This document shows positions 14,987 through 23,099 of a stretch of 25,579 nt of DNA, one piece after another. The DNA comes from a virus. A program made the position numbers and the translations under genes. Each line of letters opens with the position of its first letter. Within the stretch, counting starts at the first letter, position 1. The stretch is taken from IMG/VR virus record IMGVR_UViG_3300028607_001926, positions 1-25,579 of that record. One strand, given 5' to 3'. The notes beneath the pieces were generated by a model. It saw only the letters and a list, made by a program, of their open reading frames with translations, had not been told where the DNA came from and made no database searches.

Positions 14987-15794
14987 AATATATCTCCCAA
15001 CCCTGCTTATGTTTATCTCCTGATAAAAGTCCTCCTACATCGCACTTCTTACAAGGCTTACAGTTTCTATTAGTAAAATGGGTTTGTCTTATCTGTTTAA
15101 ATTTATCTCCATTCCAGACATTCAATAACCCCTCTTTAAAAGCGTTACCTAAATCAAAATCGTTAGACCAATCATGACAACAAGTAAAAACTCTCCCATC
15201 ATGATTAAGAAACAGGTGATACATTGTATAATTACAACCCCTGAATAAATAATCCGCATTTGAAAAATCAAGAAAGCCTCCTCTACTTGATAGGTTTTCT
15301 GTCTCGGAATTCTTATACCAAGGCCTTAATTCATAATTAAGTCCTGAGAGTAGATTATTAAATTCTTTAATCTGGTGATCCCCATCATATAGAGATACGG
15401 ATATAAGATCAATGTCTTTAACTTGGTCTTGATTTTTAAGTAAATCTCCATTAGTCACAAGTTGAATAGTCCAATCACCTTGACTAATCAAAGGGATTAA
15501 CTCGTCCCATTTAGGATGTAGCATCGGCTCCCCAAACCCTCCTAAAATTATTAACCCCTCATAGTTAATTTTCTTTAATTCATTGACAAGTTTATCAGCA
15601 TTAGCTAAAGATAAAGCTTTTCCTGTATCGGTGTATCCATGACCACGTGGACACATATTACATTTACGATTACAATGAGGAGTAAGGTTTAACTCTAATA
15701 TAGAGAACAGGGGAAATTCTTGAGCCCCCTCTAATAATTTATCGGCTAGGTCAAACTTTAAGGGTGAGGTTATAGTTATTCGGTTTTTCGACAT
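14961..15794 (-). CDS. Radical SAM/SPASM enzyme, 277 aa
   Basis: Radical SAM motif C-x3-C-x2-C at C41, C45, C48 (T-P-H-C-N-R-K-C-N-M-C-P-R), then L-G-G-F-G-E-P-M-L as SAM-binding G-x-G-E-P, and V-T-N-G. The C-terminal part is a SPASM/twitch cluster: R-V-F-T-C-C-H-D-W, L-G-N-A with N-V-W-N-G-D, and a final C-K-P-C-K-K-C. SPASM enzymes hold extra iron-sulfur clusters and modify peptides, proteins or small molecules. At 277 aa it is compact. It resembles in layout the radical SAM/SPASM enzyme at 20112-21239. It overlaps the methyltransferase and the KdsB-like gene, so is co-expressed with them; substrate unknown. Confidence 0.85.
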   Translation of the reverse strand: MSKNRITITSPLKFDLADKLLEGAQEFPLFSILELNLTPHCNRKCNMCPRGHGYTDTGKALSLANADKLVNELKKINYEGLIILGGFGEPMLHPKWDELIPLISQGDWTIQLVTNGDLLKNQDQVKDIDLISVSLYDGDHQIKEFNNLLSGLNYELRPWYKNSETENLSSRGGFLDFSNADYLFRGCNYTMYHLFLNHDGRVFTCCHDWSNDFDLGNAFKEGLLNVWNGDKFKQIRQTHFTNRNCKPCKKCDVGGLLSGDKHKQGWEIYYANGDSTF

Positions 15795-16411
15795 TTAGCT
15801 ATACAAAATCCAGTATCCTCAGTAGTTAATTCTATAAATTTAGTTTGGTGTTGAGCAAAAAACTCTACGGACCCAAAATTTTTGGATATTAGATTTAAAA
15901 GCTCCTTCTTAGGTAATTCACTGACATGATAAGGATTAGTTATATATGGTTTACCATTTCTGTATCTCAACATAGGAGAAGAAATAATTGCAGTACCATC
16001 CTTCTTTAAAAGGGTATTAATCTTTTTAAGCCATGTCTCCTGCTCAAGGATATGTTCAAGAGTTTCCAAAGATACGATTAAATCAAAACTATTTTCTTCA
16101 AGATCTAGGTCAAATAGGTCACTGCAAATAAAAGAGGTATTTGATTTTAAATAGGTCCGGGAAGCAAACTCTATAGTATTAGGATGCATATCAACCCCTA
16201 TAACAGCTTTAGCTTTATTAGCCAAAATATTAGACCCATAACCCGAGCCACAAGCACAATCTAATACTATACTTGAAGAGGTCAAAAATTTAGAGGCAAA
16301 TGTATACCTAGCAATATGCCGTTCAGTATTCTCCTTATCATAGTCATTCTGCTCTATGCCCAACAAGTCATTATGACTCAAATAAAGTCTGTCCTCTTTT
16401 ATCTGCCCCAT
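15776..16411 (-). CDS. SAM-dependent methyltransferase (Methyltransf_11-like), 211 aa
   Basis: A class I methyltransferase with motif I V-L-D-C-A-C-G-S-G-Y-G (49-59), acidic strand-2 end I-G-V-D-M-H, motif for adenine binding C-S-D-L-F-D-L-D, and F-D-L-I-V-S-L-E-T-L-E-H as motif IV and post-motif helix. The L-E-H-I-L segment is typical of UbiE/small-molecule methyltransferases often found in sugar clusters. It has no metal-ligand D-x-D like the other methyltransferase at 11581. Its ATG overlaps the upstream gene's stop by one base. Acceptor is probably a sugar or lipid-linked glycan, judged only from neighbours. Confidence 0.83.
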   Translation of the reverse strand: MGQIKEDRLYLSHNDLLGIEQNDYDKENTERHIARYTFASKFLTSSSIVLDCACGSGYGSNILANKAKAVIGVDMHPNTIEFASRTYLKSNTSFICSDLFDLDLEENSFDLIVSLETLEHILEQETWLKKINTLLKKDGTAIISSPMLRYRNGKPYITNPYHVSELPKKELLNLISKNFGSVEFFAQHQTKFIELTTEDTGFCIAKCRKTE

Positions 16412-17523
16412 TAATAAAACTCCTTAAATTCCTCAAATCCATAACAGGGGTCTTCTGAAGATTCTACCTTCATAACTGTGTTATCCAGGTCCCCACTACT
16501 TACTAACTTGCTAAATCCCCATATAACCCGATATGTTACTTCTTTAGTAAGTTCAAATAATATCTTTCTTAATTCATTAGGCTCTTTCTTAAAAAGTCTA
16601 CCTAAATATTCATCCACCACCTCTTCTTTCTTTTCAAGATCATTTTCTACATTTTCAAGAGAGAATAATTTTTCATCTCTAGTCCAAGTATCAACATATT
16701 GCTCAGCTACAATATAATGATCAGATAAAACGTCATAAAAAATAGCAGGAGTAAGGGAGTGAAAATATTTACAACCCCAATGAACCCCATAAACTGAAGC
16801 AAAGCCCGGATAATCTGAAGTGGCGTATTCAAATTTACTCATTACCTCCCGATGGTATTCAATAAAGGTTGGTCCGTGAGCTCCTAAAGTTACAATATCA
16901 AAGCCAAAAGTCTCTTTAATGTACAACCCTTGATAGTCCGCATCACCCATCATCAAACAAACAGTAAAGGGGTGGAATTTATCAGGTAAGCCTTTTAATC
17001 CTCCAAGATACTCCCGCATATTAGAGGGGAAGTTACGCCAAGTAGAATGATTGGGAAAAACTATAGTACCTTTCCTTTCAGGTATATTCTCCTGTTCTGG
17101 TAAGTATAAACCAGGGTGTCCCAATTTATGGAGAAAGGCGGGAGCTATTAATCCTCTCTCTATTATCCATTCATTTTCTCGTTTTCCATTAATCCACCAA
17201 TGGGGTAAAGGAGATAATTGAAAATCATTATATCCTGCTTCCGGTAAATAAGAATGAGTCCAAGAAATAGGCAAAGGAAGACTATCAGGCCAACCACAAT
17301 ATTTTCGAACAACATGGTTATAACCATAGATTCTAATACTATTGTTAAATTCTGGGTAAGTAGTATAGTTGGGGGGTGTATTATTTCTAGCCTCTATTCC
17401 CAACTTTTCAACATCTCCTTTAATATATTGCACAATGCTATTTTGCACACGATTCTTATAATCGTATGGAAGGTCTCCTGTAACCAGCTGCTTACCCTTA
17501 CCCTTTAATATTGTTTCTGGCAT
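16411..17523 (-). CDS. GT-B-like putative glycosyltransferase, paralogue B, 370 aa
   Basis: One of three related proteins in the window. Shared blocks with paralogue A (17505-18512) are Y-G-Y-N-H-V-V-R-K-Y-C-G-W (66-78), T-H-S (89-91), G-H-P-G-L-Y-L-P (135-142), R-K-G-T-I-V-F-P-N-H-S (150-160), P-D-K-F-H-P-F-T-V-C-L (180-190) and a Y-A-T-S-D-Y-P-G stretch before V-H-W-G-C-K-Y-F (233-254). The order of a substrate-binding N-half and an H-P motif followed by a Ser/Gly-rich loop recalls GT-B enzymes that use CMP-KDO or CMP-sialic acid. The match is by eye and no named family is asserted. The N-terminus is about 40 residues longer than in A. ATG overlaps the end of A by 19 bases; the adjacent pair may be a tandem duplication. 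Confidence 0.6.
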   Translation of the reverse strand: MPETILKGKGKQLVTGDLPYDYKNRVQNSIVQYIKGDVEKLGIEARNNTPPNYTTYPEFNNSIRIYGYNHVVRKYCGWPDSLPLPISWTHSYLPEAGYNDFQLSPLPHWWINGKRENEWIIERGLIAPAFLHKLGHPGLYLPEQENIPERKGTIVFPNHSTWRNFPSNMREYLGGLKGLPDKFHPFTVCLMMGDADYQGLYIKETFGFDIVTLGAHGPTFIEYHREVMSKFEYATSDYPGFASVYGVHWGCKYFHSLTPAIFYDVLSDHYIVAEQYVDTWTRDEKLFSLENVENDLEKKEEVVDEYLGRLFKKEPNELRKILFELTKEVTYRVIWGFSKLVSSGDLDNTVMKVESSEDPCYGFEEFKEFY

Positions 17524-18512
17524 ATTCTTTTAATTGTATCAGTTTCAACCTTTATACCTTCTGCATACCCACACCAACCCAACAAGATATCTTTACCTTC
17601 TTTACCATCTTTACGGTCGCATAGCTCGGATAAAAATCTATATACCCAATCTTCACATAGTAGAGATAGAAAATTTTTGAGCTCCTCTGGTGAGCGTTTA
17701 TACTTTCTTCCCAAATGGGCATCTACCAAATCACGAGATCTCCTTAAAACATCCTCTACTTGTTCTTGGGTAAAGACCTCTTCAAGGCACATTTGATTAT
17801 ATCCTGTATTTCCCTGTTTAGGAGCAAACACCATGGCTTTATTCTTACTATAAAAAAACTTACAACCCCAATGTAGAGCAAACCATTGAGGGGCTCCCCA
17901 ATAATTGGATAGGGCATATTCAAATTTATACATTAGCCGTTGATGACTAGCATAAAAAAGAGGACCACCATGGCCAATAGTAAGAAAATTAATACCTAAT
18001 GATTGAAGGAGTTCTAATTGGACTTGATGTATTTCGGGGAAGTGACCTATGGGACCGGGATGAAGACACACAGTAATGGGGTGGAACTTTTCAGGTAAAG
18101 CTGCTAATTCCTTAAAAAAGTCCATCCAACCTGTAACTAAATGTCCGTGTATTGAATGGTCAGGAAAGGCTATTGTACCCTTTCTTTCCCCTAAAGACTC
18201 TTCGGGTATTTCTGGTAGATATAATATAGGATGGCCTAGTGTACAAAGTACCTGTGGAACGAAATCCCTAATTGTTAACCCTTTAAAATCTCTGTTACCG
18301 ATAATCCAATAATATCTTAAGGGACTTAAGTAAAGATCCACAATAGGAGGTCCCTGACCATAAGAATGTTGCATAGTGATAGGGAGGGGGGTATTATCGT
18401 CCCAACCGCAGTATTGTCTAATCACATGATTAGCTCCATAAACAGTGGTTCTCGGCGCTAACTCAAAATACTTTGGTCCCTCATTACTGGGAATGTTCAT
18501 CTCAATAGACAA
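17505..18512 (-). CDS. GT-B-like putative glycosyltransferase, paralogue A, 335 aa
   Basis: Shortest of the three paralogues. Blocks are Y-G-A-N-H-V-I-R-Q-Y-C-G-W (25-37), M-Q-H-S (47-50), G-H-P-I-L-Y-L-P (93-100), R-K-G-T-I-A-F-P-D-H-S (110-120), P-E-K-F-H-P-I-T-V-C-L-H-P (140-152) and A-L-S-N-Y-W-G-A-P then L-H-W-G-C-K-F-F-Y (200-221). In known GT-B transferases with CMP-sugar donors, an H-P motif and a Ser/Thr-rich loop bind the nucleotide; the same spacing suggests such a role here. Start is TTG at 18512, backed by AAGGAG 7 bases upstream; the ATG at 18500 lacks a well-spaced site. No signal peptide or membrane helix, so cytoplasmic. Function is inferred. Confidence 0.6.
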   Translation of the reverse strand: MSIEMNIPSNEGPKYFELAPRTTVYGANHVIRQYCGWDDNTPLPITMQHSYGQGPPIVDLYLSPLRYYWIIGNRDFKGLTIRDFVPQVLCTLGHPILYLPEIPEESLGERKGTIAFPDHSIHGHLVTGWMDFFKELAALPEKFHPITVCLHPGPIGHFPEIHQVQLELLQSLGINFLTIGHGGPLFYASHQRLMYKFEYALSNYWGAPQWFALHWGCKFFYSKNKAMVFAPKQGNTGYNQMCLEEVFTQEQVEDVLRRSRDLVDAHLGRKYKRSPEELKNFLSLLCEDWVYRFLSELCDRKDGKEGKDILLGWCGYAEGIKVETDTIKRICQKQY

Positions 18513-18540
18513 CTTTAAACTCCTTAGTTTTTAATAATAT

Positions 18541-18873
18541 TTACTTGTTAAAGTAGTCGAACATAAATCCACTAACTACTAATGCTACACCCGAAATCGT
18601 CATCCAAAATACTCGTCTAACATTTTTCATGAAAGAGGTATTGACTTTAGTCTCAGCCCACAACCCCTCTTTAGGATCAAATAAATTTTCTTTTATAAAT
18701 TTAAGATCATCGGAAGTTTTCTGATGGGCTATAATCATGGATTGATGAATTTCTTTAATCTGTAAGTTTAAGCCTTCCTTTAATTCTTCTCTTTTAACCT
18801 CAGCCTGATCCAACCTATAAACTATTAATTCTAAATCCTTTTTATCTTTACCATTCATATCATTAATATACAA
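18541..18873 (-). CDS. Coiled-coil protein with C-terminal membrane helix, possible holin-like, 110 aa
   Basis: The first ~60 residues are charged and helical (many Glu, Lys, Gln), likely a coiled coil. A F-D-P-K-E-G-L-W-A-E segment follows, then a basic stretch (N-V-R-R) and one hydrophobic helix at about 88-106 (V-F-W-M-T-I-S-G-V-A-L-V-V-S-G-F), ending in a short tail. This layout recalls XhlA-like phage lysis accessory proteins, which lie on the inner membrane face and help the holin. The frame opens with TTG at 18873 (Met at 18858); neither has a strong ribosome site. It lies in the glycosylation block, far from the endolysin, so lysis is only one option; anchoring the modification enzymes to membrane is another. 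Confidence 0.6.
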   Translation of the reverse strand: MYINDMNGKDKKDLELIVYRLDQAEVKREELKEGLNLQIKEIHQSMIIAHQKTSDDLKFIKENLFDPKEGLWAETKVNTSFMKNVRRVFWMTISGVALVVSGFMFDYFNK

Positions 18874-18886
18874 TCAATGTTAGGTT

Positions 18887-20119
18887 TTACCCATAACATA
18901 GCTGGAATGCTATCCAATCGATATATTCTTGAAACCTATAACTCATAGTATTACTCCTTCTCAGGTCAGAAACCGTATGAGTTAAAGCTGTCTCATCATA
19001 TTTAAAAAGGTGTAGAGGTTTCATTAATCTAATACAATCATCCTCTTTATCATCTGCATAGATGGGATCGCTTTCTAGTTTATGATCCATCTTTGAAAAA
19101 TAAGTACGGATGGGTAATAAAGGAAGGTTTCGCCAATAAGCCAGGATAGTGAATATAGATTCATCACATCTCATCAACCCACCAAAACAGAAGTCTAAGT
19201 ATTTAAGGGTTATATCATCTATTAAAGAAGAGTGGAAAGCAAAAAGGCTAGAGTTCCACCACCTCGCCTGATTCTTAATCCCCCAATATACTCTATGATA
19301 TTCTACCCCCACCTCTTTATCCATTTTCTCTAACAGGTCGGGTAAATTTTTATAGGGGGACTTGTTTAACCCTTTATTTTTCAAACGATCGCTAAACTCT
19401 GCAAATACGTCATGACCTCCCAACTTATCTACTTGATGATCCGTAACAAAAGGTTGAGGAGTCATAGCTATATTCCACTCCGGTAAATTTATTAAGTCTT
19501 TAAACTTTCCAGTCCGGGGTCCTGCCGCATAGATATCCGCGTCTATTCCACAAATAATCTTATACTTTTTTAATTTGGGATCTAAAAGATATTTAGTCTT
19601 GATATAGCCAAAATCCTCAAACTGAGAATCCGGAGCCATCTCTAAAAGTTCTACATTCTTAATACCATAAAAAAGTCTACTGGCTAGAGAAGCCAAGTCC
19701 GCCGATACATAAACTCTAATGGTATAATCTCCAATATCAGTTAAGAGTAATAATGATAATATAGAAAGGTAAGAAGAATAGGCGTATAAGGGGTGCCCTA
19801 TTATAGAACTAACAAATATTATATCTTTATTCTTAGAGGGCTTACCATAATCTGAAATTAAAGGTATTCTAGTAACCCTTTCCCATAATACCTGTTTAGG
19901 AGCAAACCTATTATCGACGACTATATTTATAGTATCCCAAGCCATTTCTATAGGCCCTTGATTTTTCCCCTTTTTACTAGCACTACTAGCATCTTCAGTT
20001 TTCCATTTCAGCTTTGATAGAGAACTTAACTCTTCCTTGTTAATTTTTAAGGATTTAAATTTAAAGTCTACCTTTTTCTCTGCTTTCTTATCTACTTTCT
20101 TATCTACTTTCTTAGGCAT
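18887..20119 (-). CDS. GT-A-like glycosyltransferase with D-A-D motif, 410 aa
   Basis: Likely nucleotide-sugar-dependent glycosyltransferase. The Rossmann-like start is D-I-I-F-V-S-S-I-I-G-H-P (99-110). The metal-binding D-x-D is in I-I-C-G-I-D-A-D-I-Y-A (188-198; D193, D195), and further conserved W-W-N-S-S-L-F-A-F and M-R-C-D-E-S-I-F segments are typical of acceptor and active-site regions. The first ~55 residues are a Lys-rich leader (K-K-V-D repeats) encoded by a short tandem DNA repeat at 20088-20111, possibly a disordered tether. No membrane segment. Start overlaps the radical SAM/SPASM stop by 8 bases. Specific family and sugar are unknown; the GT-A call rests on the D-x-D and its strand context. 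Confidence 0.65.
   Translation of the reverse strand: MPKKVDKKVDKKAEKKVDFKFKSLKINKEELSSLSKLKWKTEDASSASKKGKNQGPIEMAWDTINIVVDNRFAPKQVLWERVTRIPLISDYGKPSKNKDIIFVSSIIGHPLYAYSSYLSILSLLLLTDIGDYTIRVYVSADLASLASRLFYGIKNVELLEMAPDSQFEDFGYIKTKYLLDPKLKKYKIICGIDADIYAAGPRTGKFKDLINLPEWNIAMTPQPFVTDHQVDKLGGHDVFAEFSDRLKNKGLNKSPYKNLPDLLEKMDKEVGVEYHRVYWGIKNQARWWNSSLFAFHSSLIDDITLKYLDFCFGGLMRCDESIFTILAYWRNLPLLPIRTYFSKMDHKLESDPIYADDKEDDCIRLMKPLHLFKYDETALTHTVSDLRRSNTMSYRFQEYIDWIAFQLCYG
20088..20111. repeat. Two perfect 12-bp tandem copies inside a coding region
   Basis: The unit TTATCTACTTTC occurs twice in direct succession at 20088-20099 and 20100-20111, followed by a partial TTA and preceded by CTTTC. It encodes the K-V-D-K repeat at the N-terminus of the GT-A-like protein. 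Copy number might vary between relatives by slippage, changing leader length without shifting the frame. Confidence 0.75.
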
Positions 20120-21239
20120 GTATGTATTGTCCTATTTTAGGCATGTCACATTCTTCAGTACATTTGATACAGGGAGATACATTGATGTGGTCTTTTCTAA
20201 ACTTATCATATAGATCCCCATTCCAAATATCATATAAACTGTCTTTACTAACATCACCTAAAAATACCTCATTATTATAATCTTCCATACACATGTGGAT
20301 CTCTCCATCAGATTTAACTGTTAGAGAATTCCAAGGATGTTTACAAAATTCGGACCAATGTATAGAGTCAGTTCCATAGAAGTCTTGGCCCTGTTCTGGG
20401 ACCTCTCTACCTCTTTGTTCTAAATACTCTTTTAAAGTTTTATCTTTTCTATACCATTGCTGATCTTCACTCTTAAGATAGATATAGGTGTCTGTACCTT
20501 CAAAGACCTCCCTCAATCTTCTATACTCTTCTTGTTGTAGCTCATTATGCCCAATATCAATCATAGTAATTATAATAGTAGTATCATAACCCTTCTTTTT
20601 CTTTATATCTAATATCTCTAGAGTTTTATGATAAGCCTCTGTGAAATTAGCAGCCTCTCCCCTGACATCCTTGAATTTTTTATCATCGGTACTTTCAAAG
20701 GAATATTTCATGTAGGTTAATCCTACAGCCATTATGTCGTCTGTAGCTTTTACATTTATGTTTGCTGGCGTGCAACTGAAGTATGACTCAAACCCTGCCT
20801 GCGAAAGTTTTTTGACGGCCGCGCCGATATTCTTATCAAGTAAAGGGTCTCCGTACCCATGCAGCTGGATAACTCTTGGTATTATGTGCAAAAAGAAATG
20901 ATTCTCACTAGGCGGATCGTCAGGACCTATATTATATTTCTTTATACAAAACTTTTCCCACTCTGCCCATAGCTCTTTACTATGAGGTTTAATTTGAGGG
21001 ATAATCTTATCATAAAACTCGAGATCTAAAAAAGTTATGTCTCTTGTCATCCTAGAAGTCCTGGGGCACATCTTACATCTCATATTACAGGCATTAGTAG
21101 TTTCTATATTATAAATAACAGGGTTTTTTGACCGGATGGATTCAAACTGATCATATATAGCTTGTTTGTCAGTAAGCTCTCCTGATTGAATCATCTTTAA
21201 AATAGGTTCTGACTTCATATAAAAATCGATATCTAACAT
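20112..21239 (-). CDS. Radical SAM/SPASM enzyme, 375 aa
   Basis: The radical SAM cluster motif is at C51, C55, C58 (A-C-N-M-R-C-K-M-C-P-R). H-G-Y-G-D-P-L-L is the SAM-binding segment, and a Y-M-K-Y-S-F-E-S strand and M-I-D-I-G-H follow in barrel order. The C-terminus has a SPASM cluster: F-C-K-H-P-W-N-S, M-C-M-E-D-Y, L-G-D-V with D-I-W-N-G-D, then C-I-K-C-T-E-E-C. It is about 100 residues longer than the enzyme at 14961-15794, mainly through an insert after the cluster motif (W-A-E-W-E-K-F region) and a charged segment before SPASM. Genes either side are putative glycosyltransferases and all overlap by 7-8 bases. Radical-based modification of a sugar or protein is likely; the substrate cannot be read from sequence. 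Confidence 0.86.
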   Translation of the reverse strand: MLDIDFYMKSEPILKMIQSGELTDKQAIYDQFESIRSKNPVIYNIETTNACNMRCKMCPRTSRMTRDITFLDLEFYDKIIPQIKPHSKELWAEWEKFCIKKYNIGPDDPPSENHFFLHIIPRVIQLHGYGDPLLDKNIGAAVKKLSQAGFESYFSCTPANINVKATDDIMAVGLTYMKYSFESTDDKKFKDVRGEAANFTEAYHKTLEILDIKKKKGYDTTIIITMIDIGHNELQQEEYRRLREVFEGTDTYIYLKSEDQQWYRKDKTLKEYLEQRGREVPEQGQDFYGTDSIHWSEFCKHPWNSLTVKSDGEIHMCMEDYNNEVFLGDVSKDSLYDIWNGDLYDKFRKDHINVSPCIKCTEECDMPKIGQYIHA

Positions 21240-22333
21240 AATATAACTTCCTCTTCTATAAGTTTTAATATTTCTTCTGGAGTACGTTTACAATCTATCC
21301 CCATACACCAATTTATAAGAGATTTAGCCTTTTTGTCTTTATGGGACCATTCTACATTATCTAAATGGAAAAGCTCCTTTCCTTTATGATATATGGGTCT
21401 ACCCCACGGGTTAAGCTCATCAGGAGGGATATGTTCCATTGTTCCTAAATGAGTTGCGACTTTACCTTTGTACCACCACTTAGGATTTAAAGGAGAATCC
21501 CAAGTTAGATCCCCCGGATGAAAAAACTTGCAGCCAGCATATAAAGCATAAGCTTTGCTAGAGTTTAGATAATGATCTACACAAGCATATTCATATTGAG
21601 ATAATAGGGTTAATTGTCTTTCCTGGAAATAGCTCTCCTGATTGAATCCTACACAAACAAGGTTAAAACCCCTACTCTCTAATTCACTGATATAGGATTT
21701 AACTCTTTCCTCCGGTCCTCGTATGGGCAGGGCATATTCTATATCATCAAAACGAAGACATATATCAATGGGGTGGAATTTATCCGGTAAGTTCTCCAAA
21801 ACTTTTAATAGGGGTTCATAATCTCTCAATGCTATTATTCTCTTACCATCAGATTCACTATAAGGCCTCAATAGGTTTTCAGGCAGAACTAGAGTACCTT
21901 TACGTTCACCCTTGAAAGAATTTTCAGCATATATTAAGGGATTACCTAATGCAAAAGTTTTAAAGGGATGATCTGGGTAATATGACAGGTAAGATTCTAA
22001 CACTGCTTTACTCCATATCCAGAAAAGCGGTTTAAACTTTGGAATTTTCTTAGCCCATTTATGATTAGATAGAAAAGTATCTTTGTTAGGGGGATTAATA
22101 GCTCCACTCCGTAGGCCTTGGGCAAAGGAGTGTTGCATAATAAAGGGGTAGAGTTTATCTTGCGGCCAATCTATGTAACGAGAAATAGTTTGGGCCATAC
22201 CCCAGTAATTATCCACCTGGTACTCTTTAGAATCACCTTGATGTATATGGGGAATATACTCCGTCATAACCCTTTCTAAAATATTAGGAGAACGGAGTTC
22301 AGTAAAAATATTATGCTTATTTACGTCTTCCAT
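21233..22333 (-). CDS. GT-B-like putative glycosyltransferase, paralogue C, 366 aa
   Basis: The most divergent of the three related proteins. It keeps Y-W-G-M-A-Q-T-I-S-R-Y-I-D-W (43-56), I-M-Q-H-S (65-69), G-N-P-L-I-Y (130-135), E-R-K-G-T-L-V-L-P (143-151), P-D-K-F-H-P-I-D-I-C-L (183-193) and Y-A-C-V-D-H then Y-A-G-C-K-F-F-H (249-272). The H-S of the central F-P-x-H-S block is replaced by P-E-N, and the late Ser/Gly loop is less conserved, so donor or acceptor may differ from A and B. It is separated from them by four genes, suggesting an older duplication. Start ATG follows the SpsF-like stop by 1 base. Function inferred as for A. Confidence 0.58.
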   Translation of the reverse strand: MEDVNKHNIFTELRSPNILERVMTEYIPHIHQGDSKEYQVDNYWGMAQTISRYIDWPQDKLYPFIMQHSFAQGLRSGAINPPNKDTFLSNHKWAKKIPKFKPLFWIWSKAVLESYLSYYPDHPFKTFALGNPLIYAENSFKGERKGTLVLPENLLRPYSESDGKRIIALRDYEPLLKVLENLPDKFHPIDICLRFDDIEYALPIRGPEERVKSYISELESRGFNLVCVGFNQESYFQERQLTLLSQYEYACVDHYLNSSKAYALYAGCKFFHPGDLTWDSPLNPKWWYKGKVATHLGTMEHIPPDELNPWGRPIYHKGKELFHLDNVEWSHKDKKAKSLINWCMGIDCKRTPEEILKLIEEEVILC

Positions 22334-22334
22334 A

Positions 22335-23099
22335 TTATAAATCTTTTAATTGTAATTGTGAATGTATTCGTTGGTTTTCCAAAAATTCCCTTTGCCTAAA
22401 AAAATTAATATCTCTAATATAAGGGTTCTCAGCTATTACTTCCACTATCCTCTTAAGTGGGACATAGTCAAATCCAATCAAATTAAGTATGCTCATAAAA
22501 AAATCAAGATCCTCTGGGTAATCTAAGGTCATTCTAGTATCATCTCTATAATATAATGGGCCTGCCTCTAACTCTGCTATTGAAAAAAGGCCTGTCTCTA
22601 AAAAGTATGGCCACATCATTTCTGTATCATCTGTGTCTTTTATCTTACAAACTTTTTTTAGTGCCGTGTTTAGCATTCCGTAGGTAAATGCCCCTGTGAT
22701 TATATAGGGGGCATGTATAAAATCATACGGCCTTACGCTCCACTGGTAAAACGCCAAATCTATCAACTCTGGCTCACAAAATAGGTCATCCCCATCCACA
22801 GTTATTATAAGGCCTGCATTAAATTTAATAGCTGCCTCATTCCATCTCTCTAACTTATCATTAGTGGGACCTTGATAAAACTTGATAGAATGCTTTTTAG
22901 CAATATCAACTAAAACCATATCATCAGGCTCATTAGTTGTACACAATACTATTTGGTCTGCTCTTTTAGATAACTTAACTCTCATTATAATATATTCAAT
23001 TATAGTAAGGCCTTGATCATTTAATAAAAGCGTGGCCTTATTGGGCAATCTAGTGGAGGCAGTTCTAACGGTTATAAAGATTGACTTAAGATTACCCAT
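22335..23099 (-). CDS. SpsF-like cytidylyl/nucleotidyltransferase, 254 aa
   Basis: Nucleotide-sugar synthase of the CTP_transf_3/SpsF type. The N-terminal loop R-T-A-S-T-R-L-P-N-K (12-21) binds the nucleotide. Other markers are C-T-T-N-E-P-D-D, P-T-N-D-K-L-E-R-W, I-T-V-D-G-D-D (metal site) and the late R-M-T-L-D-Y-P-E-D-L-D-F-F, characteristic of SpsF and related CMP-sugar synthases. It differs clearly from the KdsB-like protein at 14270-14986, so the phage may activate two different sugars. It overlaps the aminotransferase gene by 8 bases, a pairing common in pathways for amino sugars and sialic-acid-like sugars. The sugar it uses is not evident. Confidence 0.82.
   Translation of the reverse strand: MGNLKSIFITVRTASTRLPNKATLLLNDQGLTIIEYIIMRVKLSKRADQIVLCTTNEPDDMVLVDIAKKHSIKFYQGPTNDKLERWNEAAIKFNAGLIITVDGDDLFCEPELIDLAFYQWSVRPYDFIHAPYIITGAFTYGMLNTALKKVCKIKDTDDTEMMWPYFLETGLFSIAELEAGPLYYRDDTRMTLDYPEDLDFFMSILNLIGFDYVPLKRIVEVIAENPYIRDINFFRQREFLENQRIHSQLQLKDL

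Noticed and set aside
20083-20117. Possible CRISPR-like or regulatory repeat
   Set aside because: Only two adjacent 12-bp copies without spacers, fully explained by the Lys/Val/Asp codons of a low-complexity protein leader.
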